Shown here: piece by piece, positions 13,107 through 20,470 of the stretch
Numbering within the stretch: the first letter of the stretch is position 1
Layout: each line of letters starts with the position of its first letter
Source: PRO6 sp035565775
Lineage (GTDB): Bacteria > Pseudomonadota > Alphaproteobacteria > Rhizobiales > Xanthobacteraceae
DNA length: 64,000 bases
Direction of reading: 5' to 3'
NCBI GenBank assembly: GCA_035565775.1
Contig: DATMRW010000025.1
Span: 1 to 64,000 of the forward strand
Notes under the pieces: generated by a model
Database searches by the model: none
Told to the model about the DNA's origin: nothing
Seen by the model: the letters and a program-made list of their open reading frames with translations, nothing else
Translations under genes and position numbers: made by a program

Positions 13107-13122
13107 TGTGATGTAAGTCACA
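13107..13122. promoter_or_regulatory. CRP/FNR-type palindrome upstream of the ECF sigma gene
   Basis: TGTGATGTAAGTCACA is a perfect TGTGA-N6-TCACA palindrome, the classical CRP operator. Its centre is about 62 bp before the sigma-factor ATG and about 142 bp from the divergent GrlR-like start. The binding protein in this organism would be a CRP-family member; which one cannot be told from sequence. Confidence 0.6.
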
Positions 13123-13176
13123 GTTTGTAGCGGGCAATCTGAAGCATCGTCGGCCATCCGATAAAGGAGGCTTCCG

Positions 13177-13776
13177 ATGCACACTCATCAGACTTACCAG
13201 CAGATTCTCTCGGCGCAGGCTTTGAGCGATGATGAACTGGTCAAGCGCATCGCAGCCGGCTGCCGCACCGCTATGCACGCGCTTTATGCGCGGCACAGCC
13301 GCCGGGTTTATCGCTTCGCGCTGCGGCTGCTCGGCGACCCCGCAGCAGCCGACGATGTCGTGAGCCAGGTTTTTCTCGACGTCTTTCGTGCGGCGCCCCG
13401 CTTTGAGGGGCGCTCGAGCGTTTCGACCTGGCTGCTCGCGATCTGCCGTAACAAGGCCTACCTGCTTCGCCGCCGCCGCGCGCCGGACCAGCTCGACGAG
13501 GGCATGGTGAGCATGATCGAGAGCACCGACGAGACGGCGGAGGATAGTCTCCAGCGGCAGGATGTCGCCAAAATCATCAAGGCCGCACTCGACCGGCTCT
13601 CGGCTGCCCACCGGGAAATCATCGATCTCGTCTACTATCAGAACCTCTCGGTTGAAGAGGCCGGCGAAGTTCTCAAAATCCCAAAAAACACTGTGAAAAC
13701 GCGGATGTTTTACGCTCGCAAACATCTTGCCGCATTGCTGGGTAAGACCGCAATCGGTAAAGAGGTGCCAGTCTGA
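13177..13776 (+). CDS. ECF-type RNA polymerase sigma factor
   Basis: A 199-residue group 4 sigma factor. Region 2 (about 28-95) contains LYARHSRRVYRFALRLLGD, a -10-binding DVVSQVFLDVF helix and SSVSTWLLAICRNKA. Region 4 (about 135-188) contains LSAAHREIIDLVYYQNLSV, then the helix-turn-helix EEAGEVLKIPKNTVKTRMFYA. AAAGGAGG precedes the ATG. No anti-sigma gene follows: the next ORF is a 104-residue soluble protein 231 bp away. Control may instead be transcriptional through the CRP-type site upstream. Target promoters are unknown. Confidence 0.92.
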   Translation: MHTHQTYQQILSAQALSDDELVKRIAAGCRTAMHALYARHSRRVYRFALRLLGDPAAADDVVSQVFLDVFRAAPRFEGRSSVSTWLLAICRNKAYLLRRRRAPDQLDEGMVSMIESTDETAEDSLQRQDVAKIIKAALDRLSAAHREIIDLVYYQNLSVEEAGEVLKIPKNTVKTRMFYARKHLAALLGKTAIGKEVPV

Positions 13777-14007
13777 CTCGTAGTTTCTTCTGAATGCGAC
13801 GGCGACTGTACGTGTCCCTGCATAGCTGGTTTGCACTGCAATAGATCGCAATGTTGCAATGCAGCATGTAAATGATGGGAACGATTAAGGGCGGGGTCGA
13901 TTAGCTCGAACCCGGTTTGGTGTTGTGATCTAGGTCTGCGCCGCGATCGAGGGCACGTCCGGTTATTCCGGAATGCAAATGGCGGGCCGCGGCACTACGA
14001 GGCGGAT

Positions 14008-14322
14008 GTGAGCGAAACTTGGAATACCAAATACGGTGTCCGGCGGGTCAGGCATGATCCTCCGACCCTGAGCGAAGCGGTGTTTGCCGCGACCGGGCTG
14101 TCGGACGACCCGGCGGAGCAGGCGGAGATCGCCGCCTCGCTGATGGGCGTGCCGCTGGACGAAGTCCGCGGCGAGCTGGCGAAGCTGTTGCGTCCTGCCC
14201 GCAATTCGCGCGTGATCGAAGTGGCGCGCACCGGCCAGCGTGCGGTGGTGGTCGAGCGCAAGACGCCGCGCCGCCGGATTATCGGCTCGCTGAATGGCCC
14301 GGTGACGGGCGGTCTGCGCTGA
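14008..14322 (+). CDS. Conserved-looking hypothetical protein, 104 aa
   Basis: Starts with GTG (no ATG in frame) after a purine-rich GAGGCGG. Residues 1-75 are mixed helical (LSEAVFAATGLSDDPAEQAE, LMGVPLDEVRGELAKLL) and the end is strongly basic (ERKTPRRRIIGS). No membrane segment, signal or known motif. The gene is bracketed by a strong terminator at 14348. The arginine-rich C-terminus would suit nucleic-acid binding, but that is only inference. Codon usage matches the neighbours. I do not recognise the family. Confidence 0.6.
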   Translation: MSETWNTKYGVRRVRHDPPTLSEAVFAATGLSDDPAEQAEIAASLMGVPLDEVRGELAKLLRPARNSRVIEVARTGQRAVVVERKTPRRRIIGSLNGPVTGGLR

Positions 14323-14347
14323 TCTGATCCAAAAATTTTCGGTTCTA

Positions 14348-14383
14348 GAAAAATCCCCCTCGTCTGACTGAGGGGGATTTTTC
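14348..14383. terminator. Bidirectional Rho-independent terminator
   Basis: A perfect 14-bp stem (GAAAAATCCCCCTC / GAGGGGGATTTTTC), 8-nt loop, with T-runs on both strands. It lies between two convergent genes (14008-14322 plus, 14428-14826 minus) and serves both. Confidence 0.92.
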
Positions 14384-14427
14384 TTTTGCTTGCCCGATGC
14401 GAAAAATCGCCGGCTGCGCAGGTCTGC

Positions 14428-14826
14428 TCAGTTGTCGGCGAGCTGCGCGACCGCCATTCGCGCGAGTTGCGGGAAGCGCGTGGCGATGTCCTGAGCCGCT
14501 GCTTTGTACTGGTTCTCGTCGAGGCGGGTCTCGACCATCGTGCGGAACGCAATCAGGAAATGCAGCACTTCGCCGCCGTCGGCGGGAACCGGCCCGAACT
14601 GCGAGGGGCGGGTCGCGCCATCACCGACCGAGTCGTTGGCAACCCACTCGCCACCCATCTGGCCAACGTCGGGAGGCTCCGGCGCGTGCTCGATCCAACC
14701 ATCGGCCTGCAAGGCAGCGAGCGGCGTCGAAGTTTCAAGATGGGCGCGGAAGCGCCAGCCAATGCCCGTCGAATGTCCGTCGTCTCCGGTCGCGCCGGAG
14801 AGGTTTTCCGTTTCCATGAGTTCCAA
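14428..14826 (-). CDS. Hypothetical protein, 132 aa
   Basis: A soluble 132-residue protein whose third codon positions are GC-rich like its neighbours. The middle has VGQMGGEWVANDSVGDGATR and the C-terminal half is helical (GGEVLHFLIAFRTMVE, AQDIATRFPQLARMAVAQL). No catalytic motif, signal peptide or membrane segment is evident. It lies 73 bp downstream of the SGNH hydrolase gene on the same strand and ends at a strong terminator, so it is probably the last gene of an opgC-SGNH transcript. Function unknown. Confidence 0.6.
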   Translation of the reverse strand: MELMETENLSGATGDDGHSTGIGWRFRAHLETSTPLAALQADGWIEHAPEPPDVGQMGGEWVANDSVGDGATRPSQFGPVPADGGEVLHFLIAFRTMVETRLDENQYKAAAQDIATRFPQLARMAVAQLADN

Positions 14827-14899
14827 TCATCCATCGGCCGCAGCGCCGAATCGTCAGCGCCGGCAGGGGACCATCACTTGGACGGCTTAAGTGGAAATC

Positions 14900-15823
14900 T
14901 TATGGCGTCAAACCGATTTCCCGTGGGGGAGCGGCCGGGCTCGCCTGCGGGGACGCAGCAGCGCGCGGGATCTGCGCCTTGGCAACGGACTGCGAGCGGT
15001 TCACGGCCTCGGCGATGCCATGCCGGAGCAGCCGGGCGAAGCAGGAATAGCCCCAGTCGTTCATGTGAATGCCGTCGGGCATCACGAAAGTGTCGAAGGG
15101 GATGGCTTGTTTCTCGTGCCAGTCCTTCATCAGGTCGAAGCGCCGGACGACGGCCACATGAGCCTGTTTGGCGACCAGGGCGATCAGGTCGAGCATTTCC
15201 GGCGCACCCGCCTTGTTGATCATCTGCGGGGCGTATTGCGGGTCGACGAGGATGACGTCGGCGCCGGCCTGCCGGATCATGTCGATGCCTTGCTCCATCA
15301 GCGCCGCATTCGGCTGGACCGGCTGGTTGCGCAGCACCGTGTTGGCGCCAAGCTGCCAGAGAACGAGATCCGGCTTCCTGGCGAGCACGTCCGTCCCCAG
15401 CCGCGCCAGCATGGCGGGAATTTCTTCGCCATTCCGGCCCTCGTTGGCGACGGTGATCGGCGAGTCCGGGAACTCGCGGCTGAGTTCGGCGGCGAGGCGC
15501 GAAGGATAGGAATAGGCCGGGGAGGAGGCGCCGGCGCCCGCGGTGGACGACGAGCCGATGGCGACGATCTTGACCGGCTGGCGCGTGCTGAGCAGGCGAA
15601 CGGTGCGGTTGATCGGCGCGCCGAGATCGGTCAGGACCGGCAGGGCCTTGCAGGACTGGGCGGCAAACACCGTGTCGATCGCTTCGCGTATCTGCACCGG
15701 CGCATGGATGGAGTCGGGCTCGGCCTGCGCGGGGGCCGCTTGCATCATGAAGCCCAAAAACAGCGCAAGAAACGGACTTGACGCGGCGGAGGCGGCGCCC
15801 AAAGGCAGGTGAGATCGCAACAT
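14900..15823 (-). CDS. Secreted SGNH/GDSL-type hydrolase
   Basis: A 307-residue predicted periplasmic esterase. A signal peptide covers about residues 1-34 (ending APAQA). SGNH blocks in order: IGSSSTAG at 89-96 (nucleophilic serine in block I), NEGRNGEE at 127-134, the oxyanion Asn in QLGANT at 157-162, and the Asp-x-x-His pair in PDGIHMND at 249-256. The C-terminal 35 residues are Ala/Pro-rich and probably disordered. It lies downstream of opgC on the same strand, which suggests removal or transfer of acyl groups on periplasmic or cell-surface glycans; the substrate is not shown by sequence. Confidence 0.85.
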   Translation of the reverse strand: MLRSHLPLGAASAASSPFLALFLGFMMQAAPAQAEPDSIHAPVQIREAIDTVFAAQSCKALPVLTDLGAPINRTVRLLSTRQPVKIVAIGSSSTAGAGASSPAYSYPSRLAAELSREFPDSPITVANEGRNGEEIPAMLARLGTDVLARKPDLVLWQLGANTVLRNQPVQPNAALMEQGIDMIRQAGADVILVDPQYAPQMINKAGAPEMLDLIALVAKQAHVAVVRRFDLMKDWHEKQAIPFDTFVMPDGIHMNDWGYSCFARLLRHGIAEAVNRSQSVAKAQIPRAAASPQASPAAPPREIGLTP

Positions 15824-15930
15824 CGGCTAGCGTGATCCGTTCTTGGCGGGAACCGTTATCGGCAACCCTGACCCCCACAGCCACTTGATCGAAAACCAGG
15901 TTTCTCCGCAAGAAAAAAACGGCCGGAACC

Positions 15931-15962
15931 GCGACGGCCTGCGGATGGGAGCAGGCCGTCGC
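15931..15962 (-). terminator. Probable terminator-like hairpin after opgC
   Basis: A perfect 12-bp stem (GCGACGGCCTGC / GCAGGCCGTCGC) with 8-nt loop follows the opgC stop by 17 bp. A run of seven T occurs on the minus strand, but 11 nt after the stem, so termination may be partial and leave read-through into the SGNH gene. Confidence 0.5.
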
Positions 15963-15979
15963 TGGTGTGTTCCGGGCGG

Positions 15980-17164
15980 TCAGGAGGTTGCAGTCTTCTG
16001 CTGCGGCGTCGGCGTGGCGGAGGGCGCCGCCGGCTGCGCTGGCTTGGCCGGCTTGTCCTGCTGCTTCGACCACGAGATGTAATAGGCGATCAGAACGAGG
16101 ATGAAGATGCCGGCGACGCTGACCGCGATCTGGACCAGCAGCGACCCTGAGCTCAACGTTAGCAGGAAGTGGCCGACGAAGGACAGGAAGATGCCGACGC
16201 AGAACACCGCCAGCGACTGCTGTCCGCATTTGATGATCGGCTGGAAGATCGGCAGATCGAAGCCGGGCCAGGTCTTGGGCACGAACCGCGTCACCAGGAA
16301 GGCGATGATCACGAAATGGATCACCCGGTAGGGGGCGAGGTTGGTCTTGTCGTTCGGATTGAACATGTCATAGAGCCACGCCGGAAACATCTCGCCGAAG
16401 GTCGGGAGGCGGCCGGCAAGGGTCATGACGCAGGCAAAGATCAGATAGGCGAGGCCGACATACAGCAGGATCTTGGAGTGGATGAAGTTCATCGACTCCC
16501 GCGCGCCGCCGAGTGCGAACCAGGCGCCGAAGATGAACAAGAGCTGCCAGCAGAACGGATTGAAGTACCAGTCGCCGGTCGGATAGGCTGGCAAATTCCA
16601 GCCGAACTGGCGGGCGGCGAAATACAGCGCGAGCGAGCCGCCCATCACCCAGTTCGGCCGGCGCAGCATCAGCCAGAGCACCGGCGGAAACAGCCCCATC
16701 AGCACGATGTAGAGCGGCAGGACGTCGAGATTCACCGGCTTGAAGTTGAGAAGGAGACCCTGGCGCAGCGTCTCGATCGGCTGTTCGAGTAGCAATGCGA
16801 CGTTGAACTCGTGAATGATCTCCGGGTCTTTGTAGCGCTGGGCGACCACGCCGATCGCGACGATGTAGATGACGAACAGCACGATGTGCGCGACGTAGAG
16901 CTGCCATACCCGCTTGGTCAGCCGGGTGCCGCCAACGATGAAGCCGCGCGAGATCATGATGTTGGCGTAGACGAAGGCGGCCGTGTAGCCCGAGATGAAG
17001 ACGAACAGGTCGGCGGCGTCGCTGAAACCGAAATTGCGCGTCGTGATCCAGTTCACCGCGTTGTTCGGGATATGGTCAAGAAAGATCGCCCAGTTGGCGA
17101 TGCCACGAAACACGTCGAGGCGGAGGTCTCGACCTTTCGGCGGAAGCGTTGCGCGAATTTCCAT
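15980..17164 (-). CDS. opgC: OpgC-family membrane acyltransferase
   Basis: OpgC adds succinyl groups to osmoregulated periplasmic or cyclic glucans. 394 residues. The N-terminus has the family signature GRDLRLDVFRGIANWAIFLD (residues 11-30) with a histidine in DHIPNN. About ten hydrophobic segments follow (for example FSDAADLFVFISGYTAAFVY), and a Pro/Ala-rich cytoplasmic tail ends the protein. The ATG at 17164 is preceded by three tandem 14-bp repeats (17175-17216). An SGNH hydrolase follows downstream. No glucan synthase (opgG/H or ndvB) is in the window. Confidence 0.88.
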   Translation of the reverse strand: MEIRATLPPKGRDLRLDVFRGIANWAIFLDHIPNNAVNWITTRNFGFSDAADLFVFISGYTAAFVYANIMISRGFIVGGTRLTKRVWQLYVAHIVLFVIYIVAIGVVAQRYKDPEIIHEFNVALLLEQPIETLRQGLLLNFKPVNLDVLPLYIVLMGLFPPVLWLMLRRPNWVMGGSLALYFAARQFGWNLPAYPTGDWYFNPFCWQLLFIFGAWFALGGARESMNFIHSKILLYVGLAYLIFACVMTLAGRLPTFGEMFPAWLYDMFNPNDKTNLAPYRVIHFVIIAFLVTRFVPKTWPGFDLPIFQPIIKCGQQSLAVFCVGIFLSFVGHFLLTLSSGSLLVQIAVSVAGIFILVLIAYYISWSKQQDKPAKPAQPAAPSATPTPQQKTATS

Positions 17165-17511
17165 TGAGGAACCGTTTATTGGTACTTGTTTATCGGTACT
17201 TGTCTATTGGTGCTTGGAAGTTGCTTGAAATTTAAGTGGGGCCTGGCGCGTCCGAAACAAAGTATGGGTGGCACTGTTGCTGCGAGCCGGCCGGATTGAT
17301 TGGATAACGTTGGATAATGAAATCATGCGAGCGGCGGGCCGGAACCCACGGCGCATTCAGATTGTCACCTCAGTCTTAAAAAGCTATATCCGTCACCAAA
17401 GTCGGCGGAAAGCGCAAGAATCGCGTTTGTCACGCCGATATTGATCCGATTTTGACGTCCGTTCCAAACGATCTGGTTCCGCCAGACGAAAGCTCGAGGG
17501 TTCGCCCGCTC
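17165..17511. other. Divergent intergenic region opgC / complex I subunit
   Basis: About 347 bp. The half next to opgC holds three tandem 14-bp repeats. Beyond this I see only promoter-type sequence; an upstream in-frame extension of the next gene (to 17452) is possible but does not match its family. Confidence 0.5.
17175..17216. repeat. Three tandem 14-bp direct repeats upstream of opgC
   Basis: Units TTTATTGGTACTTG (17175), TTTATCGGTACTTG (17189) and TCTATTGGTGCTTG (17203) follow without spacing. They lie 11-52 bp upstream of the opgC ATG, in the expected 5' leader or promoter. The third unit has two changes (one shared with none of the others). Confidence 0.85.
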
Positions 17512-17817
17512 ATGACCGCCCGGATTTTCAAGCCTGCCAGAAATGCCATGCAGCAGGGAGTGGCCTCCACCAAGGTGTGGCGGCTCGACTACGAACCGGA
17601 GAAGCCGCGTGTGATCGAGCCGTTGATGGGCTGGACCAGCTCGCGCGACATGAAGCAGCAGGTGACGCTGCGCTTCGAGACCAAGGAAGAGGCGATCGCC
17701 TATTGCGAACGCGAGGGCATTGCTTATCAGGTCCTCGAGCCGAAGGTTCCGAAGCGCCGCCAGGCAGCCTATGCGGACAACTTCGCCTTCCGCCGCGTCG
17801 AGCCCTGGACGCACTGA
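17512..17817 (+). CDS. Complex I accessory subunit, NDUFS4-like (ETC complex I subunit)
   Basis: A 101-residue homologue of the mitochondrial 18-kDa NDUFS4 subunit, which stabilises NADH:ubiquinone oxidoreductase and is found in alphaproteobacteria. The start MTARIFKPARNAMQQG leads into WRLDYEPEKPRVIEPLMGWT, then LRFETKEEAIAYCEREGI, the core of the family, ending FAFRRVEPWTH. I chose ATG 17512 because upstream codons lack homology. It lies alone, far from the nuo operon, as is usual, and is followed by a good terminator. Confidence 0.9.
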   Translation: MTARIFKPARNAMQQGVASTKVWRLDYEPEKPRVIEPLMGWTSSRDMKQQVTLRFETKEEAIAYCEREGIAYQVLEPKVPKRRQAAYADNFAFRRVEPWTH

Positions 17818-17853
17818 GGCGCGCTCGAAGCCCGTTTTTCAAAACCGACCGAC

Positions 17854-17885
17854 GCCCGGCATCGCCAATGCCGGGCTTTGTTTTT
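17854..17885 (+). terminator. Rho-independent terminator of the complex I subunit gene
   Basis: A perfect 9-bp stem (GCCCGGCAT / ATGCCGGGC) with loop CGCCA is followed by TTTGTTTTT. Confidence 0.88.
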
Positions 17886-18076
17886 GCGGCGAGGATCCGG
17901 GCATGGCGGCGCGTCCAAACGGACCGGGGGCGGATGCAGAGGGGGGCTTGCGCCCGCCCGGGCCTCGGTGACACCATAGACTTGTTGCGGTTGCGAATTT
18001 GCGGCTGCCCAATAGACCGCTCAAGAACGGTGCACGAGCGCCGCAAGGGCGAACACCGGAAGCGCAGTGGGAGGCT

Positions 18077-19681
18077 ATGGTCCAAAAATCCGCGATTGAT
18101 CCCGCCTCGGCGGAATTTGCCACCAATGCGGAGGCGATGCGTGGGCTCGTCGCCGATCTTCGTGAAAAGCTCTCTGCGGTTGCCGCCGGTGGCGGCGAGG
18201 TATCACGCCAGCGCCACATCAAGCGCGGCAAGATGCTGGCCCGCGAGCGGATCGACCTTCTGATTGATCCCGGATCGGCCTTTCTCGAGCTGTCGCCGCT
18301 CGCCGCCTACGGCCTTTACGGCGGCGAGGTCCATTCGGCGAGCATCGTCACCGGCATCGGCCGGGTCTCGGGCCGCGAATGCATGATTGTCGCCAATGAC
18401 GCCACCATCAAGGGTGGCACCTATTATCCGATGACGGTCAAGAAGCATCTGCGGGCGCAGGACATTGCCCTGCAGAACAACCTGCCGTGCATCTACATGG
18501 TCGACTCCGGCGGCGCCTTCCTGCCGCAGCAGGACGACATCTTCCCTGATGAGCGGCATTTCGGGCGCATTTTCTACAATCAGGCGCAGATGTCCTCGCA
18601 GGGCATCCCGCAGATCGCCATCGTCATGGGGTCGTGCACCGCGGGCGGGGCCTATGTCCCGGCGATGTCGGACGAGAGCATCATCGTCCGCAATCAGGGC
18701 ACCATCTTCCTCGGCGGGCCGCCGCTGGTGAAGGCGGCGACCGGCGAGGTCGTGACCGCAGAAGAGCTCGGCGGCGCCGATGTCCATTCCCGCCAGTCCG
18801 GCGTCACCGACCACTACGCCCAGAACGACGCCCACGCCATCGGCATCGCGCGCCGGATCGTCGCCAATCTCAATCCGCCGGTGCGGGCGACGACCGGCTG
18901 GCGGACGCCGCGCGAGCCGCTCTATCCCGCCGAAGACATCTACGGCGTGGTGCCGGCCGACGTGCGCAAGCCCTTCGACGTGCGCGAGATCATCACGCGG
19001 CTGGTCGACGGCTCCGAGTTCGAGGAGTTCAAGAAGCTCTACGGCCAGACGCTGGTGTGCGGCTTCGCCCACATCTGGGGCTTTCCGGTCGGCATCATCG
19101 CCAACAACGGCATCCTGTTCAGCGAAAGCTCGCTGAAGGGCGCGCATTTCATCGAACTGTGCTGCCAGCGCAAGATCCCGCTCCTGTTCCTGCAGAACAT
19201 CACCGGCTTCATGGTCGGCAAGAAGTACGAGGCCGGCGGCATCGCCCGCGACGGCGCCAAGCTCGTGACGGCGGTGGCCACCGCCAATGTGCCGAAATTC
19301 ACCGTCGTGATCGGCGGCTCCTATGGCGCGGGCAATTACGGCATGTGCGGCCGCGCCTATGCGCCGCGCTTCATGTGGATGTGGCCCAATGCCCGCATCT
19401 CGGTGATGGGCGGCGAGCAGGCGGCGATGGTGCTGAGCCAGCTCCGCCGCGACAACATCGAGGCCAAGGGCGGAAGCTGGTCGGTGGAAGAGGAAGAGGA
19501 GTTTCGAGCTCCCATCCGCGGCCAGTACGAGAAACAGGGCCACCCGTATTATGCGACGGCGCGGCTATGGGACGACGGCGTCATCGATCCCGCCGACACG
19601 CGGCTGGTGCTCGGTCTCGGCCTGTCGGCGGCGGCAAATGCGCCGATCCCGGAACCGCGCTTCGGCATCTTCAGGATGTGA
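18077..19681 (+). CDS. mccB: Methylcrotonoyl-CoA carboxylase, carboxyltransferase (beta) subunit
   Basis: Transfers the carboxyl group from biotin to 3-methylcrotonyl-CoA in leucine and isovalerate breakdown. 534 residues, the usual size. The N-terminal carboxyltransferase half has VDSGGAFLPQQDDIFPD (residues about 144-160) and the oxyanion GSCTAGGAY; the C-terminal half has GGSYGAGNYGMCGRAY and ENIEAKGGSWSV-type text near RRDNIEAKGG. ATG 18077 follows GGGAGG. It is first of a four-gene operon with hydratase, biotin carboxylase and HMG-CoA lyase, which makes methylcrotonyl-CoA a better call than propionyl- or geranyl-CoA. No isovaleryl-CoA dehydrogenase is adjacent. Confidence 0.92.
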   Translation: MVQKSAIDPASAEFATNAEAMRGLVADLREKLSAVAAGGGEVSRQRHIKRGKMLARERIDLLIDPGSAFLELSPLAAYGLYGGEVHSASIVTGIGRVSGRECMIVANDATIKGGTYYPMTVKKHLRAQDIALQNNLPCIYMVDSGGAFLPQQDDIFPDERHFGRIFYNQAQMSSQGIPQIAIVMGSCTAGGAYVPAMSDESIIVRNQGTIFLGGPPLVKAATGEVVTAEELGGADVHSRQSGVTDHYAQNDAHAIGIARRIVANLNPPVRATTGWRTPREPLYPAEDIYGVVPADVRKPFDVREIITRLVDGSEFEEFKKLYGQTLVCGFAHIWGFPVGIIANNGILFSESSLKGAHFIELCCQRKIPLLFLQNITGFMVGKKYEAGGIARDGAKLVTAVATANVPKFTVVIGGSYGAGNYGMCGRAYAPRFMWMWPNARISVMGGEQAAMVLSQLRRDNIEAKGGSWSVEEEEEFRAPIRGQYEKQGHPYYATARLWDDGVIDPADTRLVLGLGLSAAANAPIPEPRFGIFRM

Positions 19682-19683
19682 CC

Positions 19684-20466
19684 ATGCAGCAGGATGTTTT
19701 GCGAATTGAGCGCGACGGAGCACTTGCGCGCGTCACCCTCAACCGGCCCGAGCGCAACAACGCCTTCGATGAGACGCTGATCGCGGCGCTGCGCGACGGT
19801 TTTTTCGATCTGGCGCAGGACCGAACGGTGTCGATTGTGGTCGTGGCCGGCGAGGGCAAAAGCTTTTGCGCTGGCGCCGACATCAACTGGATGCGCCGCG
19901 CCGCCGATTTCTCTCGCGAGGAGAACGAGCGCGACGCGAGGCCGCTGGCCGACATGCTGGCGGCGCTCGACGCGATGCCGCAGACCACCATCGGCCGCAT
20001 CCAGGGGCCGGTCTATGGCGGCGGCATCGGGCTGGTTGCGGCCTGCGACATTGCCATCGCCGGGGACGATGCCAGCTTCTGCCTGTCCGAGACGCGGCTC
20101 GGCCTCGTGCCGGCAGTGATCAGCCCCTATGTCGTGCGGGCCATCGGCATTCGCGCATCGCGCCGCTATTTTCAGACCGCGGAGGTGTTCGACGCCCGCA
20201 TCGCCGAGCGCATCGGCCTCGTGCATGAAACCGTGCCGCTGGCGGGGCTCGACGAGCGCGTCGCGGCGGTGGTGAAGCAGCTAGGCGCCTGCGCGCCCGG
20301 TGCGCGCGCCGAGGCCAAGCAGCTCGTCGGCAAGGTTGCGGGCCGCGCCATTGATCAAAACGTGCGGGACGAGACGGCGCGGCTGATCGCCGAAATGCGC
20401 GTGCGGCCAGAAGCGCGCGAGGGGCTCTCGGCCTTTCTCGAGAAACGCAAGCCGGTGTGGAGTTGA
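19684..20466 (+). CDS. Methylglutaconyl-CoA hydratase (enoyl-CoA hydratase family)
   Basis: Hydrates 3-methylglutaconyl-CoA to HMG-CoA, the step between the carboxylase and the lyase encoded on either side. 260 residues of the crotonase fold: VTLNRPERNNAFDE, the oxyanion-hole GKSFCAGADINWM (residues about 58-70), the second loop PVYGGGIGLVAACDIAIA, and the catalytic-glutamate region SETRLGLVPAVISPYV. The ATG begins 2 bp after the mccB stop. Substrate is assigned from operon context rather than from sequence alone; a general enoyl-CoA hydratase would look similar. Confidence 0.88.
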   Translation: MQQDVLRIERDGALARVTLNRPERNNAFDETLIAALRDGFFDLAQDRTVSIVVVAGEGKSFCAGADINWMRRAADFSREENERDARPLADMLAALDAMPQTTIGRIQGPVYGGGIGLVAACDIAIAGDDASFCLSETRLGLVPAVISPYVVRAIGIRASRRYFQTAEVFDARIAERIGLVHETVPLAGLDERVAAVVKQLGACAPGARAEAKQLVGKVAGRAIDQNVRDETARLIAEMRVRPEAREGLSAFLEKRKPVWS

Positions 20467-20470
20467 TGGC

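Noticed and set aside
14386..15219. A 277-codon plus-strand frame over the SGNH gene
   Set aside because: Arg/Ser/Pro-rich composition typical of a shadow frame; the minus strand carries the SGNH motifs.
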